NCBI GenBank assembly: GCA_965644295.1
Contig: CBFFRP010000067.1
Coordinates: 62,001-126,000, forward strand
Origin: Paraphysomonas bandaiensis
Lineage: Eukaryota > Chrysophyceae
DNA: 64,000 bases
Direction: 5' to 3'
Shown: one piece after another, positions 45,035 to 57,223 of the stretch
How positions within the stretch are numbered: the first letter of the stretch is position 1
Layout: every line of letters starts with the position of its first letter
Made by a program: the position numbers and the translations under genes
Notes under the pieces: model-generated
Databases searched by the model: none
What the model was told of the DNA's origin: nothing
The model's input: only the letters and a program-made list of their open reading frames with translations

Positions 45035-46854
45035 ACTTCCAATATGAGACGTGTTTTAAGTCATTTTTTCACTTACACGTTACAGTTTCATTTCATAATG
45101 CCATTTTTATTGATATAGCATTTAAGTAATTAATAATGTTGTCTGTGAAACTTATTTTCTTTATTATTACTTTTAGATTCTTAGGAGCTGGCAGTTTCGC
45201 CGGTTGTATGTTGTGCGCTATTTTAACACCCCTATTCAGAAATTGTAACTAATGGAAGCAAGAAGAAAGGCCAGTTCCATTGTCTGTGATGAAGCATATG
45301 TTGAGCGTCCAATTCGTTTACAAGGACGGCATATTTGCCTTCTACATTACGGTATCATCTTAGATTTCATCACTTCCCTGCTTTGTAATGTACTCTCTTG
45401 CTTTATTCGAATACTATATACTATCAAAGCATGTGTTCGCTGTATAGTAGATTATAACTATATATAACTATGATATACCGAACAATTACACACGTCTATA
45501 TAGAGAGTATAGAGTACATAAGTAGTGTTTTAACATAGAGTAGAATAATAATACATAATACAATAAATGTGTCGAGCATATCCCGAAATTTGTTCTGGCA
45601 AAATGGAAGATGAAATATAATCGGAAAGTAATTTACATTATATTTTAGTTTAAAAGCACACCCAGAAGTCAAAACTATCAACTTTTCTAGTTAGCATTAA
45701 AACAATAAAACTACGCTTGAGTGTACATTTCTAGAATTAGAGGTTTCACTGATCTAACCTTGCCCTACACGTGAACCTTAACATTGCTTTGTTGTACACA
45801 ATACACTTTCAAGTAAGAATTATAATTATTATTCTAAACATTTCACAACATGCTAATGTGACATCTGGTGAACATCTGTTCTCAACAACATCTGTTTATT
45901 GTATGTTCACCCCAGTCACTCCTATGTCCTACCTAGTCACACATTTACTTTCTTTACCAGGGCCAGGTAAACGTATAATGGATTGCAGTCTTATTTGCAT
46001 TATGTACTAGTTGCTGCATTATTGTTATGGGGTTTTCATCATCATGTTGTAACCTCTACTAACCCGTTACTATCGATTGAGCTAATTTTTCTTCTTAGCG
46101 CCCAATTTATATCAATATATTGCAATGTATTTATTAATTATTATTGGTCTTTATATTTATCATATTATATTATATTTATCGTCATTATTTTTGCTGGCAA
46201 TATATTGCAATATATTGTCATCGCCCCCTGCCCGTTACATCTATGAGCTGATTTCACCTATAGCACACTATTAACTCACTTGAATTGCACAATCTATATC
46301 ACATCGTACTGCAGAACTGAACATGTGGTGACATTCCCCTATATGTACTCGTGTGTAAGTTGTTAGAAAACAGTAACACAAACTGATAGTGAATACTCAC
46401 CATAATCTATGACAACAATTTGACTATATCCAATACTCGTCGAGACAATGCAAACCAGGTCCACCACAATAAATTAAAATGCGGATGGCTTCTTACATCA
46501 GTAAAAGATTTTAGAGGCGTTGACAAAACGCCAATTTACATTCGGTACAGTCAGCCATCGCTTGAGAGGCATGCATTACTTATGCCATTTAATCAAAGAG
46601 CGTCAAAAGTAATTATATAATCACGCTCTCGTTTGACAACATCATCTGCGTTCAGAAATTGAAGAAGAACGGTTGACATTGAAGTATCAATAAATGGTTA
46701 GTTTTCATTTATTCACGGCATAAGCAAAACATCAATTCTAAATTCATACTGCTATAAACCTGATTAAATCGAAATCTACTATGGTGTCACTATTATCAAG
46801 GAGATAATCACACCACACATGCTAGGTTATAGCAAAACTCAAACAAAGAACTGT
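45035..46854. other. AT-rich intergenic region
   Basis: About 1.8 kb between convergent genes. A short frame near 45178-45252 (GAGSFAGCMLCAILTPLF) looks protein-like but is too short to call. No RNA gene or repeat seen. Confidence 0.5.
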
Positions 46855-48725
46855 CTAGTTCTTTATAAACCTTAAACCTAAGTAGGCAATAATTCTTGTA
46901 ACAACGATGTAAAGAAAAAGATATCCTGCGAGGGAGCTGATATCATATTGGTCATAGCCCTTCTGGTCCATTATAGTTTGGCCAGATGATATGCAAGATC
47001 CTGCATCGATTTCGTCTTGTGTACACGAAAGCTCAAGGTCTTGGAGCTCATTGATGGCGATCCCAACATAAGCGTACTTAATATAGCTCAGTCGATCTGC
47101 AAATTTCCAATCGGGATAGTCTTTTAGTTGAGCAGGTGATGTGAAGAAACCACCATAAAGGCGACACATCTCGAAAACACCAGCGAGGATGATGGTACTG
47201 CGCTCGATACTCACAAACAAGCAGGTGACTGTGCAAAAAAAAATTAGCATATACACCAAGAAAAGCACAACAAGATATTCGTACCAGCGGTGGCTATGCT
47301 TGTTGCGGCAAAAGTGTCAAGAATCATGAACATCATGTAGATGAAGAACTTCCTCGACACAGGTTCATAGCCAACCTCTGGGTATACCAGACAAGTAAAG
47401 ATAATAGGAGACCACAGCTGTGTGATAATATCTGTCACCGTTTTCGCAGCGAAGTAGGACGAAACAAAATAGGCACCGTTTGCTCTCTCGCGAAGTATCA
47501 GAGCACGCTCTCCTGGGAATGAATTTACGCTCTGAAGAGAGGCAAGTATGCCCTGTGACACGGCAGCAAAGAAGAGGGATGGTAGGCGAGTCTGGATACT
47601 CTGCTGATCAGTTCCAATATCATTCCAGATTCCCTGAGAAATAAAGGTACCAATAAGAAGAGTCACAGCCAGATTCATAAATATCACGTCGCGGTTGCGA
47701 ATATACTGTTGCAAATTCCTTCCACAGAGAATTAAAAACTGGTCGATCCAACTACGACTGGTCTCGATGTTATCGTCGTAGAAGTTAATATTAATACCCA
47801 GGGTAAGGTCGATTGGAACAGTAAGAACTTGGCCCTCGTGGGCATTATCTTCACGTGGGGTAATGACTTCCAGAAAGTGGTCGGCTGGGTTGGTACCAGC
47901 CGGTAGAGGGTGCCCCAGGTTCTCCATGAAGCGAATACACTTAAATGCAGACCCTTGGTAAAAAACAGTCCCCTTCTTCATTAAAATTAGGTTATCGAAG
48001 AGTTCGAATATCTTCTGCTGAGGTTGATGAATCGTGCAAATTACAGTGCACTCACCCATATCTGAAAGTCTTTTAAGGGCAGTACAAAGCTTCAGAGAAG
48101 TGGAGCTGTCGAGACCAGAAGTCATTTCATCGAGAAAGAGAAGCTTTGGCTTCCGGAGGAGTTCAACAGCAACACATACCCTCTTACGCTCTCCCCCAGA
48201 AATACCTTTGCGTCTGGTATCACCAATGATGACATCTCTACAGTGCTCGATTCCCATCATTTTCATGACCTCCTCGATTCTAGTTTGCCTCTCGGCGTTG
48301 GTCATGTCCACAAGACGCAGCTGTGCTGCATATGATAGAGTCTCATACACAGTCAACTCCGCATGCAACAAGTCGTCTTGCATAACATATGCGGAAACTG
48401 CTTTTAGTATTTTCTTTGAGTATTCTGTACCGTTAAGATGCATCGTTCCCTGTATATCCATATACTTCCTATCCAACCGGAGGGACAAAGTAGACAGAAG
48501 TGTAGTTTTACCACCTCCTGATGCTCCCATGATCGCCCAAAACCCACCTGTAATCTGACCACTGACATTATTCAATAGAATCTTCTCTGGTCTGGTTTTT
48601 GTTTTAACAGTTAAATGATCGAATGTCAATAGAGTGGGAGCGTTTTCATTAAACACTGGAGAGTATGTGTCATTCCTTTCAGGAGATAGCATTTGGATTT
48701 CAACATCATCACCATCGGCAGCCAT
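46855..48725 (-). CDS. ABCG-type (White/ABCG2) half transporter
   Basis: Two exons on the minus strand (48725-47285 and 47228-46855) give 604 aa. The nucleotide-binding domain comes first: Walker A GASGGGKTT, signature ISGGERKR, Walker B LLFLDEMTSGLD and switch TIHQP. A six-helix membrane domain follows, with the FPGERALILRERANGAYFVSSYF stretch split by helices and an extracellular loop with cysteines near the end. Half transporters of this type dimerise and export lipids, sterols or xenobiotics at the plasma membrane; the substrate is unknown. Confidence 0.95.
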
Positions 48726-48848
48726 TTGGAACTTCTATCTCGTGAATGTAGTTAAATATGAGGCTATATAGAATCTATTTCTAGTGTCCAACTATGATAC
48801 CACACACACATATGGTCACAGCACTCATATCCCATCTGTTTTTTCCAA

Positions 48849-48985
48849 CGTATCGGCAGTCAGCATCTTATTATTCGGAAATAAGTTGAAGCAAAAATCT
48901 TCTATAGCACCTACATATATCTACAGCTGGAATACAGATAGTTGTTGTCTCAATATTAGAGGCATCTTTGAACAAAAATACACAA
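48849..48985. repeat. Dispersed repeat, copy B (partner at 10627-10770)
   Basis: Same orientation and clear similarity to copy A, as described there. The open minus-strand frame 48871-49197 includes FLFKDASNIE and, upstream, a CCCH-like CSDLEKCRVYH. Lying just upstream of calreticulin, it is probably a decayed duplicate rather than a gene. Confidence 0.6.
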
Positions 48986-49268
48986 GGATGCCAATACGAA
49001 TACCTGTGGACACAAGCATTGTCATATGGGTTCAAGTCATCTGTCGAAAACTTTTTCAGTTTTTGCTTGAATACCCACACTGGATATGATATCTTCAATA
49101 TTTTCAGTTTTGGACGGTTGAAGATATGCATGGGATAATGATCGGTGTGTAAATGATACACGCGGCATTTTTCTAGATCACTGCACGAAGGTTGCATTGC
49201 AAGTAATATCTACTTGTTATCAGATTTAGCTATTGGTTGCAAAGTCGTTTATCAACAGCTCTCCTACC

Positions 49269-50508
49269 ATGATCTACCACTACCTTACCGCTGCACTGTC
49301 ATTTGCGGCATGTGCATCTGCTAAGATTTACTTCAAAGAGGATTTCAATGATGCAGACTGGAAATCTCGCTGGACGGTTCCATCCACCTGGAAACCTGAG
49401 GTATACACATGCTTGCAAGTATTTATGATAGATGAATGATATATTTTGACAGAGTGAAATGGGAGAATGGAGCTGGACTGCAGGAGAGTGGTACGGTGAT
49501 GCCAATGATAAGGGTATCCAGACCTCTGAGGACGCTCGCTTCTATGGCATCTCCGCCAAATTGAACGAGCCATTTACCAATGATGAAAAGGAGATGGTTC
49601 TCCAGATGTCTGTTAAGCACGAGCAGAAACTTGATTGTGGTGGTGCTTACATTAAGCTTCTTGGTGATATGGATCAGTCATCTTTCGGAGGCGACACCCC
49701 TTACCAGGTCATGTTTGGCCCCGATGTCTGCGGCTCAAGCAATAGAAAGACCCACGTCATATTCAACTACCCTCCCAAGGATGATAACCTTCTCATTAAG
49801 GAGCAGGTGAAGTGTGAGACGGATCAGAAGAGCCACTTGTACACTCTTGTTGTCAGACCCGATCACACATTTGAGGTGTTGATTGACATGAAGTCTGTCC
49901 GTCAAGGCACCCTTGAGGACAACTGGGACTTCCTTGAGCCCAAGGAGATCAAGGATCCTAACGAATCTAAGCCTGCCGATTGGGTAGACGCCAAGAAGAT
50001 TCCTGACCCTGAGGACGTCAAGCCTGAGGGCTATGATGACATTCCCGCCGAGATCCCTGATCCTGATGCCGAGATGCCTGAGGACTGGGACGAGGAGGAG
50101 GATGGTGCCTGGGAGGCCCCCATGATCGATAACCCCGAATACAAGGGACCCTGGAAGCCTAGAATGATCGATAACCCTGAATACAAGGGTGAGTGGAAGC
50201 ACCCAATGATCCCTAACCCTGATTACGTCGAGGACCCCAACCTGCATGTGCGATGCAAGGACTGCACTCATATTGGTTTCGAGCTCTGGCAAGTCACCGC
50301 TGGTACCTTGTTTGATGATATCATTCTCACCGACTCTCTTGAGGAGGCTAAGGCTTACGCTGATGCCACTTTCTTTAAGAAGATTGACGGCGAGAAGGAG
50401 ATGTTCGATGAGATTGAGGAGAAGAAGAGGGAAGAGGCTGCCAGAGTCGCTGAGGAGAACAAGGCTGTTGAAGAGGAGGACGAGTACGAGGATCACGATG
50501 AGCTATAA
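49269..50508 (+). CDS. CALR: Calreticulin
   Basis: Two exons (49269-49400 and 49453-50508) give 395 aa. A signal peptide (MIYHYLTAALSFAACASA) leads into the lectin domain: YFKEDFNDADW, then CGGAYIKLL and MFGPDVCG with the conserved disulfide cysteines. The P-domain has the IPDPE/D-x-KPEDWD repeats and three NPEYKGxW-type repeats. The acidic C-terminus ends HDEL, the ER retention signal. It is a calcium-binding chaperone of glycoprotein folding in the ER lumen. Start ATG 49269 is preferred over an upstream in-frame GTG. GC content and codon use are higher than in neighbours, as expected for a highly expressed gene. Confidence 0.97.
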
Positions 50509-50986
50509 GTGGGTCTTGTATATGAGCTTGTTTATCACAAATAGTTAAGAGAACAAGGTTTGATCTGCGTAGAAAATAGATTCATTTCAGTGATGCATTG
50601 TTCATCTGATGTTTGGAGATAAATAATATAATATTATAGTGACAGTTATATGGTGTGAGCAGTAATATTCTGAGTCATTGGCTTACTACCCAAGTAGTAA
50701 TGATGTGTATAGTTGGCGTAGGTGTTGTGGTTGTAGTACCTGTTGGCAATGGTATGAGGTTTACGATTTAGATACGTGATGCGATTAGTGTAGTCCGAGC
50801 GCGTAGCATCCCAAAGTCATGATATACGGATTATTTTAGTGTTGGGTTAGTGCTATTTATCAATTGTTTTCATCTTCACTTTCTACTCAGAAAAATGCTT
50901 CAAGCATAGGTGATAAAATATTTATGTTTACTACGAAATCAACATAGAACATGGTATAGAGTAGAATAGATATCAACTAACAAATA
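50509..50986. other. Intergenic region
   Basis: Convergent 3' flanks; no feature seen. Confidence 0.5.
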
Positions 50987-52471
50987 TCACTTCAGCACTA
51001 CATCAACCTTGTGCCAGCCATTATATAGGTATCCTCTATGTTTTTGTGATACTTCCGGCTGTGTTCGTCCCTCAGAATCTGTGGCTCTACAACACAACGT
51101 TATATCCTTCGAGCTTCTGCTTCGGACATCCACAGAAATATCACCTGTGAACCTCACCCATGCGTAATTGCTACTGGAATCGTCATATTCTATCTCATTC
51201 CACAGTAACTCCGCACTTGTCCATGTGGCGCCATTATCAGCACTCAGGTCGACTCTATCTATTTTAGTGCCAAGTCCCCCCGTATACGCCACACCTTCTA
51301 CTCGCAGACTGTCGTTATTGCAACTAATCAACTGCCCATCCATGTGAGAGAGAATAAGTGATTGCAGAGGAAGGGTTTGTATGTGAGATCCTGTACACAT
51401 ACGGTAGTAATGTGAGTTCCAAGGAGAGACCGACGGCTGATTACAGAGGCGGATTGATTGAAGCCATTTCACCTGTCGAGCTCCTGCAACTCCCGGAATA
51501 ATTACTCGCACAGGGTATCCATGATCAGGCAGCAGTTGTACACCATTCATATGGGTAGCAAGAAGGCACTCATTTGTTTTAAGAATATGAGAAAGGGGAG
51601 TAGATGTCTCGTAATCGTCTGCGCCTGTGAAAACAACATGCCAGCCGCAGCCCTCAGAGGTTTCTGCACTCCGACATTCTACGGGATACAGTGACTTAAG
51701 CACGTCAGTCAGAGGTACGCCAGCCCACTTGACATTGCCCACAAGTCCGATAGATATTGATTCAAAAGGAGTACCGGTAAACCCATTCGCTCCAGTGGCT
51801 CGGGCATCCTCTCTGGCCCTATTACCCGCACACTGCAGAACAGAAGTGACCGATTTTCGCTGGAAAAGGCTTTCTAAATCTTTCATTGACAACGTAGCAA
51901 CCTCATGTTCATTATTCTCGTCTCCCATAGAAAAGTATATCGCATGAGAGGCAATGTTAAGTCCTGGTGGAACAGGTGCGTGATTTCGGACGTACAGAGA
52001 ATCAGGATCTGTAAGGTATGAATTCAACTTCAACGGCTTTGTCTCAGAACAGAACGGTTTCTTAATTAAAACTACTTGATGATCTATGTTTCTCTTGGGT
52101 TCCTCACTATAAGCATCTGGTAGAGTATCTATCTGCTTATAATCTTTAAGAGTTCCAATGTGTGTTTCCGCTAGAGCTTGATTAACTTTCGGGGATAGAT
52201 AGTGATATGCCCATATGTTCCAGAAGGGTTCCACATCCCCACCTGCTGCTTGTTCGATATATCGTCCACCAGGGTGCTGTTGTTTAAATAGAGATACATC
52301 ATATACATTTCCTCGATATGTTACCCATAAAGGTCGTCCATCTGTACCATCTCTCTGCTGTACTTGTTCAGTTGTATAGGATGGTAAGGTCATAGAGTCA
52401 GATGATGTGTACGACGAGGTAATGTATGCACCACAACACACACTAATCGTATGACGAAATGAACGAAGCAT
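50987..52471 (-). CDS. SUOX: Sulfite oxidase, mitochondrial
   Basis: A 494-aa intronless enzyme that oxidises sulfite to sulfate, the last step of cysteine catabolism, passing electrons to cytochrome c. An Arg/Ser N-terminus (MLRSFRHTISVCCG) suggests mitochondrial targeting. A cytochrome b5 domain (about 30-110) has the heme ligand motif HPGG and a second His in AYHYLSP. The molybdopterin domain carries the Mo-binding Cys in LQCAGNRA, then GVPLTDVL and GYPVRVIIPG; the dimerisation domain follows. Having the b5 domain makes it animal-like rather than plant-like. Functionally it fits with the cysteine dioxygenase at 60943. Confidence 0.96.
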   Translation of the reverse strand: MLRSFRHTISVCCGAYITSSYTSSDSMTLPSYTTEQVQQRDGTDGRPLWVTYRGNVYDVSLFKQQHPGGRYIEQAAGGDVEPFWNIWAYHYLSPKVNQALAETHIGTLKDYKQIDTLPDAYSEEPKRNIDHQVVLIKKPFCSETKPLKLNSYLTDPDSLYVRNHAPVPPGLNIASHAIYFSMGDENNEHEVATLSMKDLESLFQRKSVTSVLQCAGNRAREDARATGANGFTGTPFESISIGLVGNVKWAGVPLTDVLKSLYPVECRSAETSEGCGWHVVFTGADDYETSTPLSHILKTNECLLATHMNGVQLLPDHGYPVRVIIPGVAGARQVKWLQSIRLCNQPSVSPWNSHYYRMCTGSHIQTLPLQSLILSHMDGQLISCNNDSLRVEGVAYTGGLGTKIDRVDLSADNGATWTSAELLWNEIEYDDSSSNYAWVRFTGDISVDVRSRSSKDITLCCRATDSEGRTQPEVSQKHRGYLYNGWHKVDVVLK

Positions 52472-52921
52472 TGAGCCTATAAGATGATATATCGATCCCC
52501 TTTTGTCAAATCATTGGATGTAAGAATGAACTTCGTAACTACTTCACTTACTTTCTATTTGTTATATTTGTCCGTGTCGTATCTACTTCAATCATACCTG
52601 CACGATGCAATTCGCTCGCTCTGGGTATGCTACTTCGTATGTCGTGTATGATATTCATATACTCTGTATGCATGTACTCTGTGTACCCAAATATATATAT
52701 GAAACACCCGTTAAGAGTAATAAACGGCCGCTCCGCCCGGATTATTCTCCCGTATTAAAATATTAATTTAATGGCGTCTAGCTCAGCATAAAAAGTTGAT
52801 ATATAGAACATAGAAATGCAGTGTGTGAAAATAATTGAAGTGTGTAAGTGAATTACATCAATAGAGATGCTAGTGTGGTTAATGACAGGCAATTAGACTA
52901 TAGTCATACTGTGATATACAC
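52472..52921. other. Divergent promoter region
   Basis: Upstream of both SUOX (minus) and the GTPase gene (plus). AT-rich with one GC patch near 52725-52740. No gene. Confidence 0.5.
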
Positions 52922-55266
52922 ATGATAACATTCAGTAAACTTGTAGTCCATAGGGCTCAATATATGAGATATGATAACACAGTTTTTCGTGCTGTTAATC
53001 GCTTGTTTTCCCCATCTTTTCATCTATTTTGCACTCATAATGGTACAGATACTGGTGAAGAAAAGAAATGGGTCCTAAAGCATGATTTTATTCATGAAGA
53101 TGATGATTCTAGTTGGGAAACGAAACCTCTATCCGAGTCAGATCAATTCAGATTGCGTCTAGCTAATAAACCTGACCACAGTATGCGGCGTATGAAGAGA
53201 CGTCATGAGGGGACGGTACAATCAACATCACATGTGAATGATCATGTGGATAATCCTCACTCATTGAGTAAAATTCGTGGATTTCTGGAATTTAATCCTC
53301 ATGTATGCTCTGGATGTGGTGCTGCATTCCAATCGAAAACTCCGAATCATCCAGGATATCTCTCGAAAGATAAATTTGCCCTTCATTTAAAAACTGTAGA
53401 CCGTATTAAACAACAAAAGGAGGCGATCAAGCTCCTTGATATGGCTGGTATTGATGCCACATCTGACCTTGCAAAGGATATTCTTAGAAAGGCGAACATG
53501 TCAGAGGAAGTGATCTCAGGAGTAGTTGCGCTTGGAAAGCGGATAACTGTTGGCGTCCCCAAAGACGTCGTTAAGGCTCGTATTCAACATGAAGAGCAAG
53601 CTAAAAGGGCTGCGGCACAAGAGAGAGCAGAGCTTGCTAAACAGGGTGTTAAGATGGAATCAGATTGGGGCAACGAGCCTATAGGGTATCATGCAGACAC
53701 GTTAGAGCCAATCTACGATGTTGAAGAGCTTCGACGGTCTTTTGATGAGACATACAATATACCTCGTCCTACTGCGGAGGAGCCGGGGGATATTCCTGTT
53801 GCGGTGTGCCAGCGTTGTTTTCGACTTGACACTTACAATGATGTGAAAGATGATCTTCGTCCAGGTTGGTCTACCCACGAAGATCTCACCCCAGAGCGTT
53901 TTCAAAATCTCCTTTCTACAATTCGTGACCATAAAGCTGTAGTCTTGTGTTTAGTGGATTTGTTCGACATTGAGGGATCTGTCGTGAGTAATTTAAAGGA
54001 GATCGCAGGTCGTAACCCTATTGTAGTGGTCGCTAACAAGTCGGATTTACTTCCAAATGATGCATCTCTGAACCGTGTTTGTGATTGGGTATACCACACT
54101 GTTAAACAGAGATGTGGCCTCATGTCAGCCCGTGAAGCTGAGGCTCACGATAAACATCTTTATGCTACTCAAGGGTGGTTCCCATCCCGCCAGAACTCTG
54201 AGGAAGGTATACTACGGCGTGATAATGTTCATCTTATCAGCTGTGCGAAAGGGAAAGGATTACAGGACCTTATAGACAGTGTTATGGGTATAGCGGTATC
54301 GAATGGTCAGAGAATATATGTTATGGGCACGGCTAATGTCGGAAAGTCTAGTTTTATAAATCAACTCTTGAAGTATACTAAAAAGAAAACTAAACCGGGC
54401 AAACGGGAGTCTCGAAACAATGTTGTACCAAAACCGACTGTTTCCGCTTTACCAGGCACGACGCTTGATTTTCTCAAGATTAAACTCCCCAACGGCATCA
54501 CGATGATAGATACTCCAGGCTTGATAAACCCTGGCCAATTGACTAGCAGATTGAACAGCAAAGAGTTGAAACAAGTTATTCCCGTGAAGCAGGTACATCA
54601 CGTGACACTGCGAATGGAGGAGGGAAGATGTGTGCTAATTGGGGGATTAGCAAGAGTGGAATTAGTCGAGGTTAGTGTCCTATATTATACACCGCTTATC
54701 TCTCTAGTACAATTTACGCGCCAGACTGGTTACGTGTATGCGAATAGTTAATATTTAACTGTTACTGATTTGTTTTACATTTTCTGACAATGACATGTTT
54801 CTGATATTTAGGGTCGCCCAATGTTTTGCACGTTCTTTATGTCGAACGAAATTAAGCTCCATCCGACAAGTACTGCCAACGTGGATGAGTTTCTAGAAAA
54901 GCATACAGGCAGTCTAGTTTTCCCTCCCTATTCCCACGAGAGAGTACTGGAGCTTGGCCCGCTGAAAGAGCATGTGTTTGAGGTATGCTACATGTGAGAG
55001 AAAAAACGTTGGCTAATGTATCATAGGTGAGTGGATCGTCGTGGCGGAGAGCAGCAAGAGATATTGTAATTGCTGGTCTTGGTTGGGTATCCATAACAGG
55101 GCCAGGCACTTTTCGAATTAAAGTCTCTGCTCCAGAAGGGACTGTCGTCTCTACTAGGGATCCTTTAATGCCTTTCGAAGCAATGAGTACGACAGTTAAA
55201 CACTCTGGGGGGCGGCTTATTCAAAAAGGAAAAGCGAGTAGAAAAGGATATGCATGGAGAGCTTAG
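52922..55266 (+). CDS. NOA1: Circularly permuted GTPase, NOA1/YqeH type, mitochondrial
   Basis: Three exons (52922-54670, 54812-54982 and 55027-55266) give 719 aa. It is a GTPase for organellar small-subunit ribosome assembly. The Arg-rich N-terminus suggests mitochondrial import. A zinc-binding motif is split (CSGCGAAF near residue 134 and CQRC near 298), as in YqeH. The G motifs are permuted: NKSD (G4) comes before the P-loop GTANVGKSS (G1), then PGTT and DTPG. The C-terminal region has the EFLEKH...PP and WRRAARDIVIAGLGW segments of the family. The first intron is long for this window (141 nt). Confidence 0.93.
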
Positions 55267-56088
55267 TACAATATATTGGTGTTACATGTTACAGGTGTAG
55301 ATATTTAACTTATCTAGCTGCATAGATTGTATAATATCTGTTTCTAGTTTCTAATTACATTTAGTATTTATTTTACCCATTAAAGTGCTATCCAAAGTGA
55401 AAAAAAAGTGACCTTCATTAGGTAGAGTGATATATACCTTGCAGTATATTATTGCTCATGCTAGAAATAGTAATCAGCGGGTGGAGATTATTTAGCTTCT
55501 CGACTGGTATTAAACTTGTAAATTGTAAACTAATATGCATGTTTTGCTAGTAGCTACAGCATATTTTCTCATGTCAGATCTCTTGTAAAAATTCTATCAT
55601 TTTAGTCTTAGAGCACAGTACATGTTACTAATCATTTCCACTTACATGTTTATTGTTTACGTAATGATATGTATACTAGGCACATACATTTGAGTCCATA
55701 TTTGACGATGCATTGAATATATTGGATACTGGATGCGAAATACGAAGTTCTGATATATGAATGTATAATGTATATTACATGCTCACAGTTTTTGAATTCC
55801 TACCATGAAATTTCAACATCAACATGAATACTACCAGTCATAAGAGCCTCTGCACACTTTCCTACATCTTAGTTTCAGTATTATATGAAAAAACTAAGGC
55901 TAGCAACAAAATATCATAGTGTTTACAGTCACCAGTTAAAATAATGGAGTGTACCACAGAGTATCTAGCGAGCATAAGGTGACCAACTCGCCAACATATA
56001 AAACTTATATTCCGAATATATATTACCTTATTTCTACATATCGAAATGCTAATTACCGTGTGTGTAACAACAGCTAACTACTTACTGC
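55267..56088. other. AT-rich intergenic region
   Basis: About 820 bp between convergent genes, nothing supported. Confidence 0.5.
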
Positions 56089-56736
56089 CTATAATTGGAT
56101 GGGTTGATCAATACTATAGTAGTGCTTTTTCCGCAACACTTCTTCAAACTGTGGGTGCTTCACTGCGACATAAATATGCAAGCTGCCTGTGATAGCAAGC
56201 ATGCACACAACAATTTTTCCAAGAAGACCTAGTTCATAGCAGAGTACCATGCACATAAACAAAAAAAGGGTACGCATGATCGGAGAATACATGAATCCAA
56301 AATTTTCAGCGATAAGCTTTGCAACAATTTTTAGGGCCAATTCGAAGCAAAATATAAGCATTGCAAAGCACCAGACATAGAGGGCAATGAAAACAATACC
56401 TAAGTTATTGCTCCCAAGAGAAAAAAATGCTGAAAGTGACATCAGCACACTGGTCAACAAATAAGCATTTCGTAGTTTTGAGGCCCAAGTATCAATAGCC
56501 CTTAATTCTTCAGGATTTATTTCACTTGATAAGGACTCAATATCACTGCCATGTGATGATTCCGCATCCAACTTAGAAAACTTATTTTTCTGGGAGCCTG
56601 TGAGAGCTCCTATAGCATTTGATAGTATTGCAGTTGCTGCAGCTTGTTGAACAGCTGGAGTTTGAGCTGCTGCTGCAACTGCTTGAACATTTTTTTCAGA
56701 TAACCATGGCGGGGTTTCCTGTTGACTTTGAGCCAT
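56089..56736 (-). CDS. Four-TM protein, COPI-associated/TVP15-like
   Basis: Starting at ATG 56736 (MAQSQQETPPWLS) it encodes 215 aa in one exon; a further in-frame ATG (56757) would add a hydrophobic MYLIIYI that looks like leader sequence. The N-terminal half is cytosolic, with Ala-rich helices (VQAVAAAAQTPAVQQAA) and a Ser/Glu-rich stretch. Four membrane helices follow (about 90-200). The pattern fits the COPI-associated protein family (TVP15-like), which works in Golgi transport. The assignment rests on overall pattern only. Confidence 0.6.
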   Translation of the reverse strand: MAQSQQETPPWLSEKNVQAVAAAAQTPAVQQAAATAILSNAIGALTGSQKNKFSKLDAESSHGSDIESLSSEINPEELRAIDTWASKLRNAYLLTSVLMSLSAFFSLGSNNLGIVFIALYVWCFAMLIFCFELALKIVAKLIAENFGFMYSPIMRTLFLFMCMVLCYELGLLGKIVVCMLAITGSLHIYVAVKHPQFEEVLRKKHYYSIDQPIQL

Positions 56737-57223
56737 AATATATATAATCAGATACAATCACTATATTTCTATATGTAACACTCTGTTAAAAGTGGAATCT
56801 ACGTACTAGAAATAACAAAAAACTACTTGTAGTATGTAACACACACTATATAGTAGCAATTACAATTATAGTTCATTCAAGTCGTCATAATGTATGAGAA
56901 CTGCAGTTGTTGTGTCTAGAATAAGCAATAGATCCTATAGAGGCTACAGTATACCCCATACACTGTATTTTATATATATATATTACACAAGCAAAATTTG
57001 GAGTGTATTAAAAAAAAAAAACTGAAATTAATGTCCCTTGAAGCTATGTGGCCTTTGTGGTATGGTTAGGTCTTTCCTGTATTCTTATTTCTAGTTCCTA
57101 ATCGAATGTAGTTTACTATGTATATATACTCTGTAACATCAATGTGTTAACTCCTCGAGTTAATAGAAGCATATCTCACTATCACACATCTCTGCTATAT
57201 GACATTCAAATGACTTACATGAA
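56737..57223. other. Divergent promoter region
   Basis: Very AT-rich, with TATATATATATATTAC near 56970 and an A-run at 57010. No gene. Confidence 0.5.

Noticed and set aside
45178-45467. Small plus-strand frames after SPTLC2
   Set aside because: Too short, no start context or splice partner that extends them, and no recognisable family.
49735-50496. A 253-codon minus ORF opposite calreticulin
   Set aside because: It is the shadow of a GC-rich, biased coding sequence; calreticulin on the plus strand is unmistakable.
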